Shown one piece after another: positions 29,211-37,157 of a stretch of DNA of 64,000 nt. Below the pieces are notes generated by a model that ran no database searches, was not told the DNA's origin, and saw only the letters and a program-made list of their open reading frames with translations. The DNA is taken from positions 186,001-250,000 of the forward strand of contig CACIKF010000001.1 in the NCBI GenBank assembly GCA_902587165.1, given 5' to 3'. Position 1 is the stretch's first letter. Every line of letters starts with the position of its first letter. Both the position numbers and the translations under genes were made by a program. The DNA is from Puniceicoccaceae bacterium. GTDB lineage: Bacteria; Verrucomicrobiota; Verrucomicrobiia; Opitutales; Coraliomargaritaceae.

Positions 29211-30320
29211 ATGTCACTAGAGATTAAGTCTTCGAAGAATTGTCAGTACGGGTGCATCTCACTCGGTGAAGTGATGCTAAGACTTGATCCAGGGAACGGT
29301 CGGGTTAACACCGCTCGCCAATTTAATGCTTGGGAAGGCGGCGGGGAATATAATGTAGCCCGCGGTTTGCGTCGCTGCTTCGAATTAAAAACCGCGGTAG
29401 TGACAGCTTTTGCCGACAACCCAATCGGTCGACTCGTCGAAGACTTCATACTGCAAGGTGGGGTCGATACTGCCCTTATACAGTGGCAGCCTTATGATGG
29501 GCTTGGGCGTAAAGTCCGCAACGGGCTTAATTTTACAGAGCGCGGATTTGGCATTCGCGGCGCGCGCGGCACAGCTGACCGTGGACATACCGCAGCCAGT
29601 CAGATGAAGGTTGGCGATGTCGACTGGCACCATATTTTTGGGGAATTAGGCACCCAATGGTTTCACACTGGCGGTATCTTTGCCGCACTCTCGCAAAGCA
29701 CCCCAGAAATGGTCATCGAAGCTGTAAAGATTGCACAGCAATATGGCACGATTGTAAGCTATGATCTGAATTATCGACCTTCCCTATGGAAAGATTTTGG
29801 CGGCCTAAAAGAGTGCCAAGCGGTCAATCGTGAAATCGCAAAATATGTTGATGTCATGATTGGTAATGAGGAAGACTTCAGCGCTTGCTTAGGTTTTGAA
29901 GTGGACGGGGTCGGTGAGCATTTAGGTGCAATCGAAGAGGCTAGCTTCAAGCGTATGATCGAACAGGTCGTGAAGGGATTTCCGAATTTAAAGGCAACCG
30001 CCACCACTCTCAGAGATGCACAAACAGCCACCCTAAATGAATGGAGTGCCTTAGTTTGGCATGATGGGCAATTCTACGAGCCCACCCGCAAATTTCAGGG
30101 CAAGGACATCCTTGAGATTTATGACCGGGTCGGCGGAGGTGATAGCTTCGCAAGCGGCCTCATTTATGGTTTCTTGAAATACAATGACCCTTTGAAAGCA
30201 GCCAGTTATGGCTGTGTCCATGGTGCTCTTGCTATGACGACTCCAGGGGATACAACCATGGCAAGCCTACAGGAGGTTGAGAAACTTTTAGCTGGCGGCG
30301 GAGCCCGCGTAGACCGCTAA
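29211..30320 (+). CDS. kdgK: PfkB-family kinase, probable 2-keto-3-deoxygluconate kinase
   Basis: A 369-residue ribokinase-fold kinase. The N-terminal SLGEVMLRLDPG and the sugar-binding EGGGEYNVARGL are followed near the C-terminus by the anion-hole and catalytic-base motif DRVGGGDSFASGLIYG (GAGD in most relatives). SYDLNYRPSLW is typical of KdgK-type sugar-acid kinases. It would phosphorylate 2-keto-3-deoxygluconate to KDPG, the point where uronate and alginate pathways join Entner-Doudoroff metabolism. It is the last gene of the operon; no KDPG aldolase is adjacent. At 369 residues it is longer than E. coli KdgK (309), with extra sequence around 225-250. Confidence 0.82.
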   Translation: MSLEIKSSKNCQYGCISLGEVMLRLDPGNGRVNTARQFNAWEGGGEYNVARGLRRCFELKTAVVTAFADNPIGRLVEDFILQGGVDTALIQWQPYDGLGRKVRNGLNFTERGFGIRGARGTADRGHTAASQMKVGDVDWHHIFGELGTQWFHTGGIFAALSQSTPEMVIEAVKIAQQYGTIVSYDLNYRPSLWKDFGGLKECQAVNREIAKYVDVMIGNEEDFSACLGFEVDGVGEHLGAIEEASFKRMIEQVVKGFPNLKATATTLRDAQTATLNEWSALVWHDGQFYEPTRKFQGKDILEIYDRVGGGDSFASGLIYGFLKYNDPLKAASYGCVHGALAMTTPGDTTMASLQEVEKLLAGGGARVDR

Positions 30321-30422
30321 ATTTATCCCTTCGCATCAACGTGCGGTAACTTTTTCGTGAATCTCCAGTCGAAAGAGATTTGCCAATAGCGAGGCCATCG
30401 TGATCTTGTTGGGTTCTCTAAT

Positions 30423-31337
30423 ATGCCGATTCGCCGACAACTTGCTGTTAGCTTTACCGAGAAGTGCCGCCAAATTGATTTTTGGCTGCACTGCATCTTG
30501 TTCGGCTTACTTGGCTTAGCACTCTGGCCGCTGACCATATGGTTTGCGCAGACAGCACAAGAGCAGAGTCGGATTTTGCACGCGCTGATCGTTTTGGCGA
30601 TGGCCTCGCTCATGCTTGTGCGCTTCGGCGGAGTTACCATAACGCGCCCTCTGGAGCTAAACGCCTCTGCGCGGCGAGCCCTCTTTGCTGCATACGGAAT
30701 ACTGCTACTGACGTATCTCGCTCCATTTGTCACTCACTCAAGCCTAACGGGGCTACTGGTGATCCCCGCCTATTGTTGCGCGCTTACGGCAGCTGTGCGC
30801 TTCACTTTTGGCGAGGGGACACGCCAACTTACGCGGACGGTGGCGGGCACGCTCTGCGCGTTTTTATTGCTAAGTATCTTTATGGCACCACTCGATTGGC
30901 CCCTGCGGTCAATGGCGGGTAAATGGAGTGCTTATGTTCTCGAGTTAATTGGGCAGAGCACTGAATTAGGACTTTTCGGCCAAGTGGGTGAACCGCCGAT
31001 GTTAGTCTTGATGGTCAACGAACAGCCCTTTCATGTGGCCTCCGAATGCAATGGTTTCGGCGTCATTATAACAAGCCTGCTACTAGCACTTTTACTAGCA
31101 ATCCACCGACGCTTAAACATTTTTGATTTAGGCCTTAATTTGTTAGCAGGTGTGATCATCGGCTTTATGTTTAATATTGTTCGCATCGTGATAATCGTAT
31201 TGCTGGCGCCTTCAATGATGGAACATTACCACCTGATGCATGAGATCATCGGGGGGATCACCTATTGGGCATGCTTGATATTGGTTTGGCTCGCTTTAAA
31301 AGGACCGACTGAGCCAGAGGAGGCTCCAGCTAAATAG
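30423..31337 (+). CDS. Exosortase/archaeosortase family membrane protease
   Basis: A 304-residue membrane protein with about eight hydrophobic segments. The three expected active-site residues of exosortases are visible. They are Cys209 in ASECNGFG, Arg254 in FNIVRIVII within a membrane segment, and His273 (or His270) in [10 protein letters not shown]. These enzymes cleave proteins at C-terminal PEP-CTERM-like signals during export and may attach them to surface material. The subgroup cannot be named by eye. No protein in the window ends with a recognisable PEP-CTERM tripartite signal, so the substrates lie elsewhere. It sits alone between the uronate operon and tatD. Confidence 0.85.
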   Translation: MPIRRQLAVSFTEKCRQIDFWLHCILFGLLGLALWPLTIWFAQTAQEQSRILHALIVLAMASLMLVRFGGVTITRPLELNASARRALFAAYGILLLTYLAPFVTHSSLTGLLVIPAYCCALTAAVRFTFGEGTRQLTRTVAGTLCAFLLLSIFMAPLDWPLRSMAGKWSAYVLELIGQSTELGLFGQVGEPPMLVLMVNEQPFHVASECNGFGVIITSLLLALLLAIHRRLNIFDLGLNLLAGVIIGFMFNIVRIVIIVLLAPSMMEHYHLMHEIIGGITYWACLILVWLALKGPTEPEEAPAK

Positions 31338-31392
31338 CGCTCACTCAATTTGCGCTTTCCAGCGACAAGAATTCCCACAGCCTCTAGGAACG

Positions 31393-32190
31393 ATGGAATT
31401 GATCGATAGCCACTGCCACTTGAAGGGCTTCAAAGATAAAGGCGAGCTGAAGCCTATGTTAGAACGTGCTACCGATGCAGGCGTGCAGCGCTTTGTAACA
31501 GTCGGCACTTCTCCAGAGGATTGGGTGCCTTACCGCGAAATGCGTGCGGCCTACGCAGGAAAAATCGATTATACTGTTGGACTACACCCCTGCTATGTAA
31601 ACGATGATTGGGAGGCGGCTGTCAGCCAATTGAGTACTTTTTTCATGCCGCCTTATACCCCCGTCGCTTTCGGTGAAATTGGCCTAGACTACTTTCATCT
31701 TCCTAAGGATCCATTGCAGGCGGGAGAGGTCATACTCATGCAAGAAGCGGCCTTTCGGCAGCAACTGATGCTGGCTTCCGAGCTCGAGTGCCCGATCATT
31801 ATCCATAGCCGCGATTGCTTTAAAGAGTGCCTCAAGCTGATCGATGAGTCGGGCGTCGACTGGCAACGCATCGTCTTTCACTGCTTTACCTACGGGGCTG
31901 AAGAGGTGGCACAAATCATTGCGCTTGGTGGCCGAGCTTCCTTCACGGGGATCGCCACCTACAAGAGCGCCCACACAGTGCGCGAGGCGCTCCGAGAGCA
32001 GGGCATCGAGCGGCTCATGCTGGAGACGGATTGCCCCTACCTCACCCCCGAGCCACATCGTGGCAAGTCGAATGAACCTGCCTATCTCGCGCCAATCGCT
32101 GAGCGTTGCGCAGAAGCGCTCGCTGTACCGCTTACCGATCTAGCGGCGAGAACAAGCGATAACACACGAGATTTCTTCAACTTAAAATAA
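31393..32190 (+). CDS. tatD: TatD-family metal-dependent hydrolase
   Basis: A 265-residue TIM-barrel hydrolase of the TatD family. Metal ligands appear as SHCHLKG (residues 5-10), Glu in [10 protein letters not shown], His in IIHSRD, His in VFHCFTYG and Asp in [15 protein letters not shown]. The family has 3'-5' exonuclease and deoxyribonuclease activity linked to DNA repair. Length and motifs are complete. The next gene starts five bases after its stop, so the Trp-repeat protein is probably co-transcribed. Confidence 0.9.
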   Translation: MELIDSHCHLKGFKDKGELKPMLERATDAGVQRFVTVGTSPEDWVPYREMRAAYAGKIDYTVGLHPCYVNDDWEAAVSQLSTFFMPPYTPVAFGEIGLDYFHLPKDPLQAGEVILMQEAAFRQQLMLASELECPIIIHSRDCFKECLKLIDESGVDWQRIVFHCFTYGAEEVAQIIALGGRASFTGIATYKSAHTVREALREQGIERLMLETDCPYLTPEPHRGKSNEPAYLAPIAERCAEALAVPLTDLAARTSDNTRDFFNLK

Positions 32191-32195
32191 CTATC

Positions 32196-33455
32196 ATGCG
32201 TTGGCTATACAGGGTCTTTTTTCTTCTAACCATTATCGGATTAGCGATCTTAGCTGCTCTGCCCTATTTGCCTAAAATTGAACGAGAGGTGGCGCATTTT
32301 TGCCAAACTTGGAAATTAATCCGCGAGGGGCGCGAGGTAGTGGACACGCTGAAAGATCCTGAGCCGAAAACAGACGAACCCGCAGTCGACCGCGGGCGCA
32401 GCTTGATCACCCCAAGTCCACTAAGTTTGGAAATTGTAAGTACGGACCCAGCAGACGACTCCTTTATCCTCGAAGCCCGTCGCCGTGGGAAAGAAGACCC
32501 CACTGCTGCAATGGACTGGCTACAAAGCCAGCACTCTGGTAGCGAACGCCTGCGCGGCATGCTCGAAGTGGTCGCACTTTGGGCAGCCGAAGACTCCGAA
32601 TCCGCCCTGCTCTGGCTAGAGTCGAATGCGCAAGGCCTTGCACGCCTCGAAACTCTTAACAATGGAGTCGAACTCTGGGCAGAGCGAAATCCGACCGAAG
32701 CTTCCCAGTGGATCGATGGCATGGCCAATGACGGCAGTAAAGCTATCGCCGCGAAAGCGCTCGTAGCGAAGTGGGCAGAGGCCGAACCAAGTGTTGCTGC
32801 CGAATGGGTTGCCGCCCTACCCGACGGGCCAGTCCAAGAAAAGGCTAAGGAAGCACTCGTTAAGTCTTGGGTCATGCAAGACGCTAAAGCGGCCAGCATC
32901 TGGGCACTGGCGGAAGCAGAGTTTAATGGCGACTACGAGCTCCTCGGAGAAACCATTCGGGGGTTTAGCAAACAATCTCCGGAGGAAGCCGAATCTTTTG
33001 TCCGCGATCTCGCCGAGGCCGATTACTCGGAAGTCGCGATCACTTCACTCGTGATGGGCCGCGCGGAGGAAGACCCCGCAGCCACTGCAGAATGGCTAGT
33101 TGAAATGGCTCCGACCGACCCGATCTATTCTGACGAATACACCCATGAACTGATGCAAATCTGGGCAGAGAGCGATTCAATCGCTGCCTCAGAATGGCTG
33201 AGCACTCAAAATCCAGGCCAGCAACGTGATGCCGCGATCTCAGGGTTCAGTGAGTCTATTTTGCGCTACGAGCCAGAGGTTGCAGCAGTTTGGGCAAGCA
33301 CCATTAGCGATACCGATAGGCGTATGAAGCAGCTTGGCCACAATGTCAGAATCTGGGCTGGCACCCAACCAGCCGAAGCTCTTGACTGGGTCCAGACTGC
33401 AGAGCTTGAACCGGCTGTGCGGACACATTTAGCCAATCTGATCGGCGGAGATTAG
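32196..33455 (+). CDS. Membrane-anchored protein with Trp-rich alpha-helical repeats, unknown function
   Basis: A 419-residue protein with one N-terminal membrane segment (about residues 4-24) and a long exported or periplasmic part. From about residue 85 to the end it is built of irregular 30-35-residue units with the pattern (D/E)P..A..W(L/V/A), for example DPTAAMDWLQSQ, NPTEASQWIDGM, EPSVAAEWVAAL, DPAATAEWLVEM and EPEVAAVWASTI. Such units suggest an alpha-solenoid of HEAT/TPR type, a protein-binding scaffold. Similar proteins are common in Verrucomicrobia but unnamed. Its final codons overlap by four bases the end of the convergent gene at 33452-33973. Confidence 0.75.
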   Translation: MRWLYRVFFLLTIIGLAILAALPYLPKIEREVAHFCQTWKLIREGREVVDTLKDPEPKTDEPAVDRGRSLITPSPLSLEIVSTDPADDSFILEARRRGKEDPTAAMDWLQSQHSGSERLRGMLEVVALWAAEDSESALLWLESNAQGLARLETLNNGVELWAERNPTEASQWIDGMANDGSKAIAAKALVAKWAEAEPSVAAEWVAALPDGPVQEKAKEALVKSWVMQDAKAASIWALAEAEFNGDYELLGETIRGFSKQSPEEAESFVRDLAEADYSEVAITSLVMGRAEEDPAATAEWLVEMAPTDPIYSDEYTHELMQIWAESDSIAASEWLSTQNPGQQRDAAISGFSESILRYEPEVAAVWASTISDTDRRMKQLGHNVRIWAGTQPAEALDWVQTAELEPAVRTHLANLIGGD

Positions 33456-33973
33456 TCTCCCGCCTGCTTCGAGTCTTCTTTCAGCAGTCTCCCGCGGTAA
33501 ACGAGGTGCGCCAGACCCTCTTGGTAGACATAGGTATCGAAGCCCTCCGTTAGGAGCAATGGACGACCCTCTTCAATAGCAAAGCGCTCCGCCATCTGAT
33601 AGTCATTGGCACGCTTCATATCAGCGAAAATCCAGACAATGCCTCCGTCGCGCAAAAAGCCGAAAAAGCGCTCCGTAGTTTCACCCTTAATTACCTCTGA
33701 TTGTAGCTTACCTTCTTGAATAAAAGTGAGCGACTTCGCAGTCTGTAGACCGTTATCCGTATCGGAAACAGAGATGCCATGAAGCTGGCCATCTTCCCAC
33801 CAGTATCGCTGTTCAACAGGAAAAGTTTCGCTATAGCCAGACGCGGTCGAGTGAATCGTGAAGTCCCCCAACCAACGGCCCTCATACTTTTTCAGGTAGT
33901 CGATCAGTTCATTGCCTAATAGGGCTAATGGACAAAATACTAGTAAAGAGAGAATTTGAATCGAACGATACAC
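33452..33973 (-). CDS. Exported hypothetical protein, lipocalin-like pattern
   Basis: A 173-residue exported protein with a signal peptide (residues 1-19, cut near LLG-NEL). The mature sequence begins LKKYEGRWLGDFTIHST and continues with alternating strands (QRYWWEDGQLHGIS, LTFIQEGKLQSEV, RFFGFLRDGGIVW). This looks like a small beta-barrel of the calycin or DUF1579 type, where the entry 'G-x-W' motif is typical. That assignment is an impression from the pattern only. It converges with the Trp-repeat gene, the two stops overlapping. It lies 80 bp before kdsA on the opposite strand. Confidence 0.65.
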   Translation of the reverse strand: MYRSIQILSLLVFCPLALLGNELIDYLKKYEGRWLGDFTIHSTASGYSETFPVEQRYWWEDGQLHGISVSDTDNGLQTAKSLTFIQEGKLQSEVIKGETTERFFGFLRDGGIVWIFADMKRANDYQMAERFAIEEGRPLLLTEGFDTYVYQEGLAHLVYRGRLLKEDSKQAGD

Positions 33974-34092
33974 CTAAAACAAAATTAAAAAAAACAGATT
34001 AAACTGAAAGAATAAACTACGAGGGCATCATAAGTATAGACCCTACGAATTACTGCTTGGACTCTCCAACATACCCAGCTTTAATCAACAAA

Positions 34093-34884
34093 ATGATTTA
34101 CGATCCCGAAAAGCTTCTCCTACTCGCAGGGCCCTGTTCACTTGAAAGCTTCGATACTTGTCGCCCCGTCGCCGACGCACTGGCATCGCTCCAAGAGCAG
34201 CACCCTGAGCTGAACTTACTCTTTAAGGGCTCTTTCGATAAAGCCAACCGCACATCCATTGCTAGTAAGCGGGGCACTGGTCTCGATGCCGGCATGGAGA
34301 TCTTTCAAAGCATTAAAGCAGAGTATGGTTTCAAGACCATTACTGACGTCCACTCCCCCGAGCAATGCGCTAGCGTTGGCGCGGTCGTCGATGCCCTGCA
34401 GATTCCCGCCTTCCTCTGTCGACAAACCGACCTACTTCTTGCTGCCGCCAAAACTGGCTGCACGATTAATGTAAAAAAGGGCCAATTCCTTTCCCCCTAC
34501 GAGATGGAATTTGTCACCAACAAATTGGAGGAAGCTGGCGCCAAAGAAATCTGGCAAACCGAGCGCGGCACTACCTTCGGCTATCAGAACCTAGTCGTGG
34601 ATATGCGTAGCTTCAACATCATGGCAGGTAATGGTCACCCCACCATTATCGACGCGACTCACTGCGTACAGCTACCTGGGGCGGCTGGTGGCATTAGCGG
34701 CGGCCAGCGCGAATTCGTGCCCGCCTTGGGCCGCGCCGCTCTGGCCGCCGGCGCCAATGGCGTCTTCCTCGAAACGCACCCCAATCCAGACAAAGCTATA
34801 TCCGACGCCGCCAGCCAATTGCCACTTGGCGAGCTACCCGAGTTAGTGGAGAGCCTGCTACGTGTTTGGACGGCCATACGGTAG
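34093..34884 (+). CDS. kdsA: 3-deoxy-8-phosphooctulonate (KDO-8-phosphate) synthase
   Basis: The enzyme condenses phosphoenolpyruvate with arabinose 5-phosphate to give KDO-8-P for lipopolysaccharide, so the cell has an LPS outer membrane. Family blocks are [61 protein letters not shown] and [13 protein letters not shown] use ATG 34093 ([16 protein letters not shown]), giving 263 residues; a TTG at 34057 would add 12 residues and is also possible. Asn-Val-Lys-Lys (INVKKGQF) at the metal site, with Asn rather than Cys upstream, is expected for the KDO-8-P and not the DAHP class. The rsmD start lies 27 bp after its stop. Confidence 0.92.
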   Translation: MIYDPEKLLLLAGPCSLESFDTCRPVADALASLQEQHPELNLLFKGSFDKANRTSIASKRGTGLDAGMEIFQSIKAEYGFKTITDVHSPEQCASVGAVVDALQIPAFLCRQTDLLLAAAKTGCTINVKKGQFLSPYEMEFVTNKLEEAGAKEIWQTERGTTFGYQNLVVDMRSFNIMAGNGHPTIIDATHCVQLPGAAGGISGGQREFVPALGRAALAAGANGVFLETHPNPDKAISDAASQLPLGELPELVESLLRVWTAIR

Positions 34885-34910
34885 CTTTTGGTATTCTGGA
34901 TTTTTATAAA

Positions 34911-35474
34911 ATGCGAATCACCGGTGGTAGAGCAGGCGGCATACCGTTGAAAGCACCAAAAGGCAAAGCTACACGCCCCGCCACGGATCGCTTACGCGAG
35001 TCGGTCTTCTCCAGTCTTGGCGCAAGCATCGAAGGCTGCAAAGTGGCCGATCTCTTTGCTGGCACTGGAAGCTACGGGCTGGAGGCGCTGAGTCGCGGAG
35101 CGGCAAGCTCGACCTTCTTCGAAAGTGATCATGCCGCACTGACTTGCTTGCGCCAAAACGTGCAGGCCACTACTCGTAGTTGTAATCTGGATACAGCTGT
35201 AGCCCAAGTCGTCGCCCGCGACGTTTTTACACTCGACTCAAGTACGCCATGCTACGATCTGATCTTCCTCGATCCACCTTACGATACGATTGCTGAAAAT
35301 CTGCAGCACATCTTCGAAAAGGTGATCAATCCGATCGCCTTGGCAAAAGCTCGCGCCCTCATCGAGCTACCTGGCAACTTAGAGCCAAAGATCAATGATT
35401 GGCAGATTCTGCGCCGGATTGGCAAAGCTGGAAAAGACAAACCCACGGCACTCATTTACGAGCGTGGCGGCTGA
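34911..35474 (+). CDS. rsmD: 16S rRNA (guanine-966-N2)-methyltransferase
   Basis: A 187-residue RsmD starting at ATG 34911 ([10 protein letters not shown]), where family homology begins; a longer frame back to 34866 would overlap kdsA and has no support. The S-adenosylmethionine motif [20 protein letters not shown] and the catalytic DPPY in [10 protein letters not shown] are present. The enzyme methylates G966 in the small-subunit rRNA. It ends 20 bases before a strong hairpin. Confidence 0.92.
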   Translation: MRITGGRAGGIPLKAPKGKATRPATDRLRESVFSSLGASIEGCKVADLFAGTGSYGLEALSRGAASSTFFESDHAALTCLRQNVQATTRSCNLDTAVAQVVARDVFTLDSSTPCYDLIFLDPPYDTIAENLQHIFEKVINPIALAKARALIELPGNLEPKINDWQILRRIGKAGKDKPTALIYERGG

Positions 35475-35489
35475 TCTGCATCGGAGTTA

Positions 35490-35520
35490 CAAAAACCCTC
35501 AAGCCGAAGCTTGAGGGTTG
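35490..35520 (-). terminator. Rho-independent terminator, mainly for the minus strand
   Basis: A perfect 11-bp stem (35494-35504 with 35509-35519) with loop CGAA. On the minus strand it is followed by five T residues, fitting termination of the beta-helix gene. On the plus strand it lies just past rsmD but has no T-run, so it may act only partly in that direction. Confidence 0.85.
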
Positions 35521-35551
35521 AAATTAAACAAACTTGGTAAGCTAAGCTTTA

Positions 35552-36895
35552 CTACTCTGGTATCGTGAAGCGGTAGAAGCTTGCTCCAGCAGGTGCACTT
35601 AATTGGATAGTGTGGTCGGATGTCGTTGCACTTGACCAGTCACTTACATCAGAGGTTTGTTCTACTCTCAGCGTAATGTCTGCCACTTGTGTGGTAACAC
35701 CTTCAATCACAGCTTCAGTTACATCTATCACACTCGAACCTGCTCTTGCAGCTTTAGCATTATTTAGCTGATCTAAAACAGCGTTATGGTCCGCCAATGA
35801 GGGCCCTCCATCGTCTACAGCGTAATTGTTAGTTGTAAGATATGCGGTGAGGTCTGCGTCATTGAATCCTGGGTGAACATCTTCAATATTGATTACCCCA
35901 TCGCCATCACTATCAGTAGATATGGCCCACACAGTGGTGTAGCCGGTTCTTGCTTCACCAAAATTTGCATGGATTGTGACGTTCCCGTCAGCGGAGAGCC
36001 ATGATTGATCGGGGGTTACTTCAGGATAGTTGTTAGTCAGTGGAGCCGTACCGTGGGTGATATATCCACTTGTAACCCATGCGTCTATAGCAACTAACTT
36101 GTTTTCCTTCATTTGGAAGACGCCGTCGCCAAGCACTATAGCTGAATTAGCACTGAATGTAATCACTCCGTCGTTGTAGTTATTCGCCGCGCTGCCGGCC
36201 CATGCATCATTCACTTCAAGAATTCCGCCATCTAAATTAATCCTCGCAATACCTGTGGCATCGGCATCCATTCGTATGCCGTTGGTAACCAAATTCCCGC
36301 CAGTCATATTGATCACTCCGTCTCCAGCGTATGATCCAATAACCAACTGCTGCCATTGGTTCCCGACGAAACTTAAAGTCCCTCCACTTAGGTTGAGAGT
36401 GCCATTACCTCTTAAGGCAACTTGGAGATACCTTTGAACCTTCAAAGTTCCTCCTGTAATCCCGAGAATCGCATCGGGTGGCGATACTCCTGCTATTGCA
36501 GGTTCCCAGGATCCGACAAGTACATCGTTTTCAACTTCAATCTGGCCGCCCGAATTTAGTTGAACTGTGCCATTCTTGTTGCCTGATGCGACACTCCCAG
36601 CATTGCCCACATGCATATCGTTGGCTATGGTAAGATCCCCACCCGAATCTACAGTGAGCGTAGAATCAAAGCCTGTTATTAGGCCGCTCGCATCAGCGGT
36701 TGCAGAAACTGTAACATTGGTTGCTTGAGCAATTCTCGCAGCATCCGAGGCGGTTGGCACGACTCCACCATCCCAACTAGCAGGAGTATTCCAATCACCA
36801 TCGGTGCCTGCTGAGTTCCAATCTAATATAGCATGGAGGCCTGTTGATGTGGCTAAAATGCATAGAATGCATTGGAATATTATTTTTTTAGTCAT
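35552..36895 (-). CDS. Exported beta-helix repeat protein
   Basis: A 447-residue exported protein with a signal peptide of 22 residues (LHA). The mature part begins with the WNSAGTDGDWNTPASWDGGVVP block often seen before autotransporter-associated beta-strand repeats. It continues with short Gly/Asn-rich strands (LTVDSGGDLTIANDMHVGNAG, NGTLNLSGGTLSF, GVINMTGGNLVTNGI), as in a right-handed beta-helix. A calcium-type motif DSDGDGVINIEDVHPG is at about residue 328. The last 75 residues match the tail module of the LRR protein at 4.3 kb (RAGSSVIDV ... TSDVSDW ... ASFYRFTIPE). Function unknown; polysaccharide or surface binding would fit. Its upstream region shares 14 bases with the leader of the sulfatase operon. 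Confidence 0.8.
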   Translation of the reverse strand: MTKKIIFQCILCILATSTGLHAILDWNSAGTDGDWNTPASWDGGVVPTASDAARIAQATNVTVSATADASGLITGFDSTLTVDSGGDLTIANDMHVGNAGSVASGNKNGTVQLNSGGQIEVENDVLVGSWEPAIAGVSPPDAILGITGGTLKVQRYLQVALRGNGTLNLSGGTLSFVGNQWQQLVIGSYAGDGVINMTGGNLVTNGIRMDADATGIARINLDGGILEVNDAWAGSAANNYNDGVITFSANSAIVLGDGVFQMKENKLVAIDAWVTSGYITHGTAPLTNNYPEVTPDQSWLSADGNVTIHANFGEARTGYTTVWAISTDSDGDGVINIEDVHPGFNDADLTAYLTTNNYAVDDGGPSLADHNAVLDQLNNAKAARAGSSVIDVTEAVIEGVTTQVADITLRVEQTSDVSDWSSATTSDHTIQLSAPAGASFYRFTIPE

Positions 36896-37138
36896 TTTAC
36901 TTGGGGTTTAGTCGTTAACCTAAATAAAGTAGGGTAGGTTTTAACGATATTTTTACATTTAAAATATAAAATGTTGAGTGTTCCCTGTAAATGGATATTT
37001 CGCCTTTCTGAGTTCACTTTTCATAGTACTCGTTTACGCTGAACTGACCAAATTGCTTCTGTTTTTAACTTAAAGGTCTAAGCCGAGTAAGCTAAAAGCC
37101 CACCTGGTTCTACCTTCCAATTGTCGCTGTGATTATCC
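36896..37138 (-). promoter_or_regulatory. Leader and control region of the beta-helix gene
   Basis: Reading towards the gene, the region holds three elements. The first is the 14-base element AGGCGAAATATCCA (37005-36992 on the minus strand), also found upstream of the sulfatase operon. Next is an AT-rich inverted repeat, ACATTT/AAATGT, at 36955-36974. Last is a hairpin in the leader at 36913-36946 (CGTTAACCT with AGGTTTTAACG). The elements are visible; their roles are inferred. Confidence 0.45.
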
Positions 37139-37156
37139 GAGAATGTTCACATTCTC
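37139..37156 (-). terminator. Perfect hairpin at the 3' end of the sulfatase locus
   Basis: GAGAATG (37139-37145) pairs perfectly with CATTCTC (37150-37156) around the loop TTCA, beginning one base after the stop of the last locus gene. There is no following T-run, so it may protect or process the 3' end rather than terminate by itself. Confidence 0.45.
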
Positions 37157-37157
37157 A

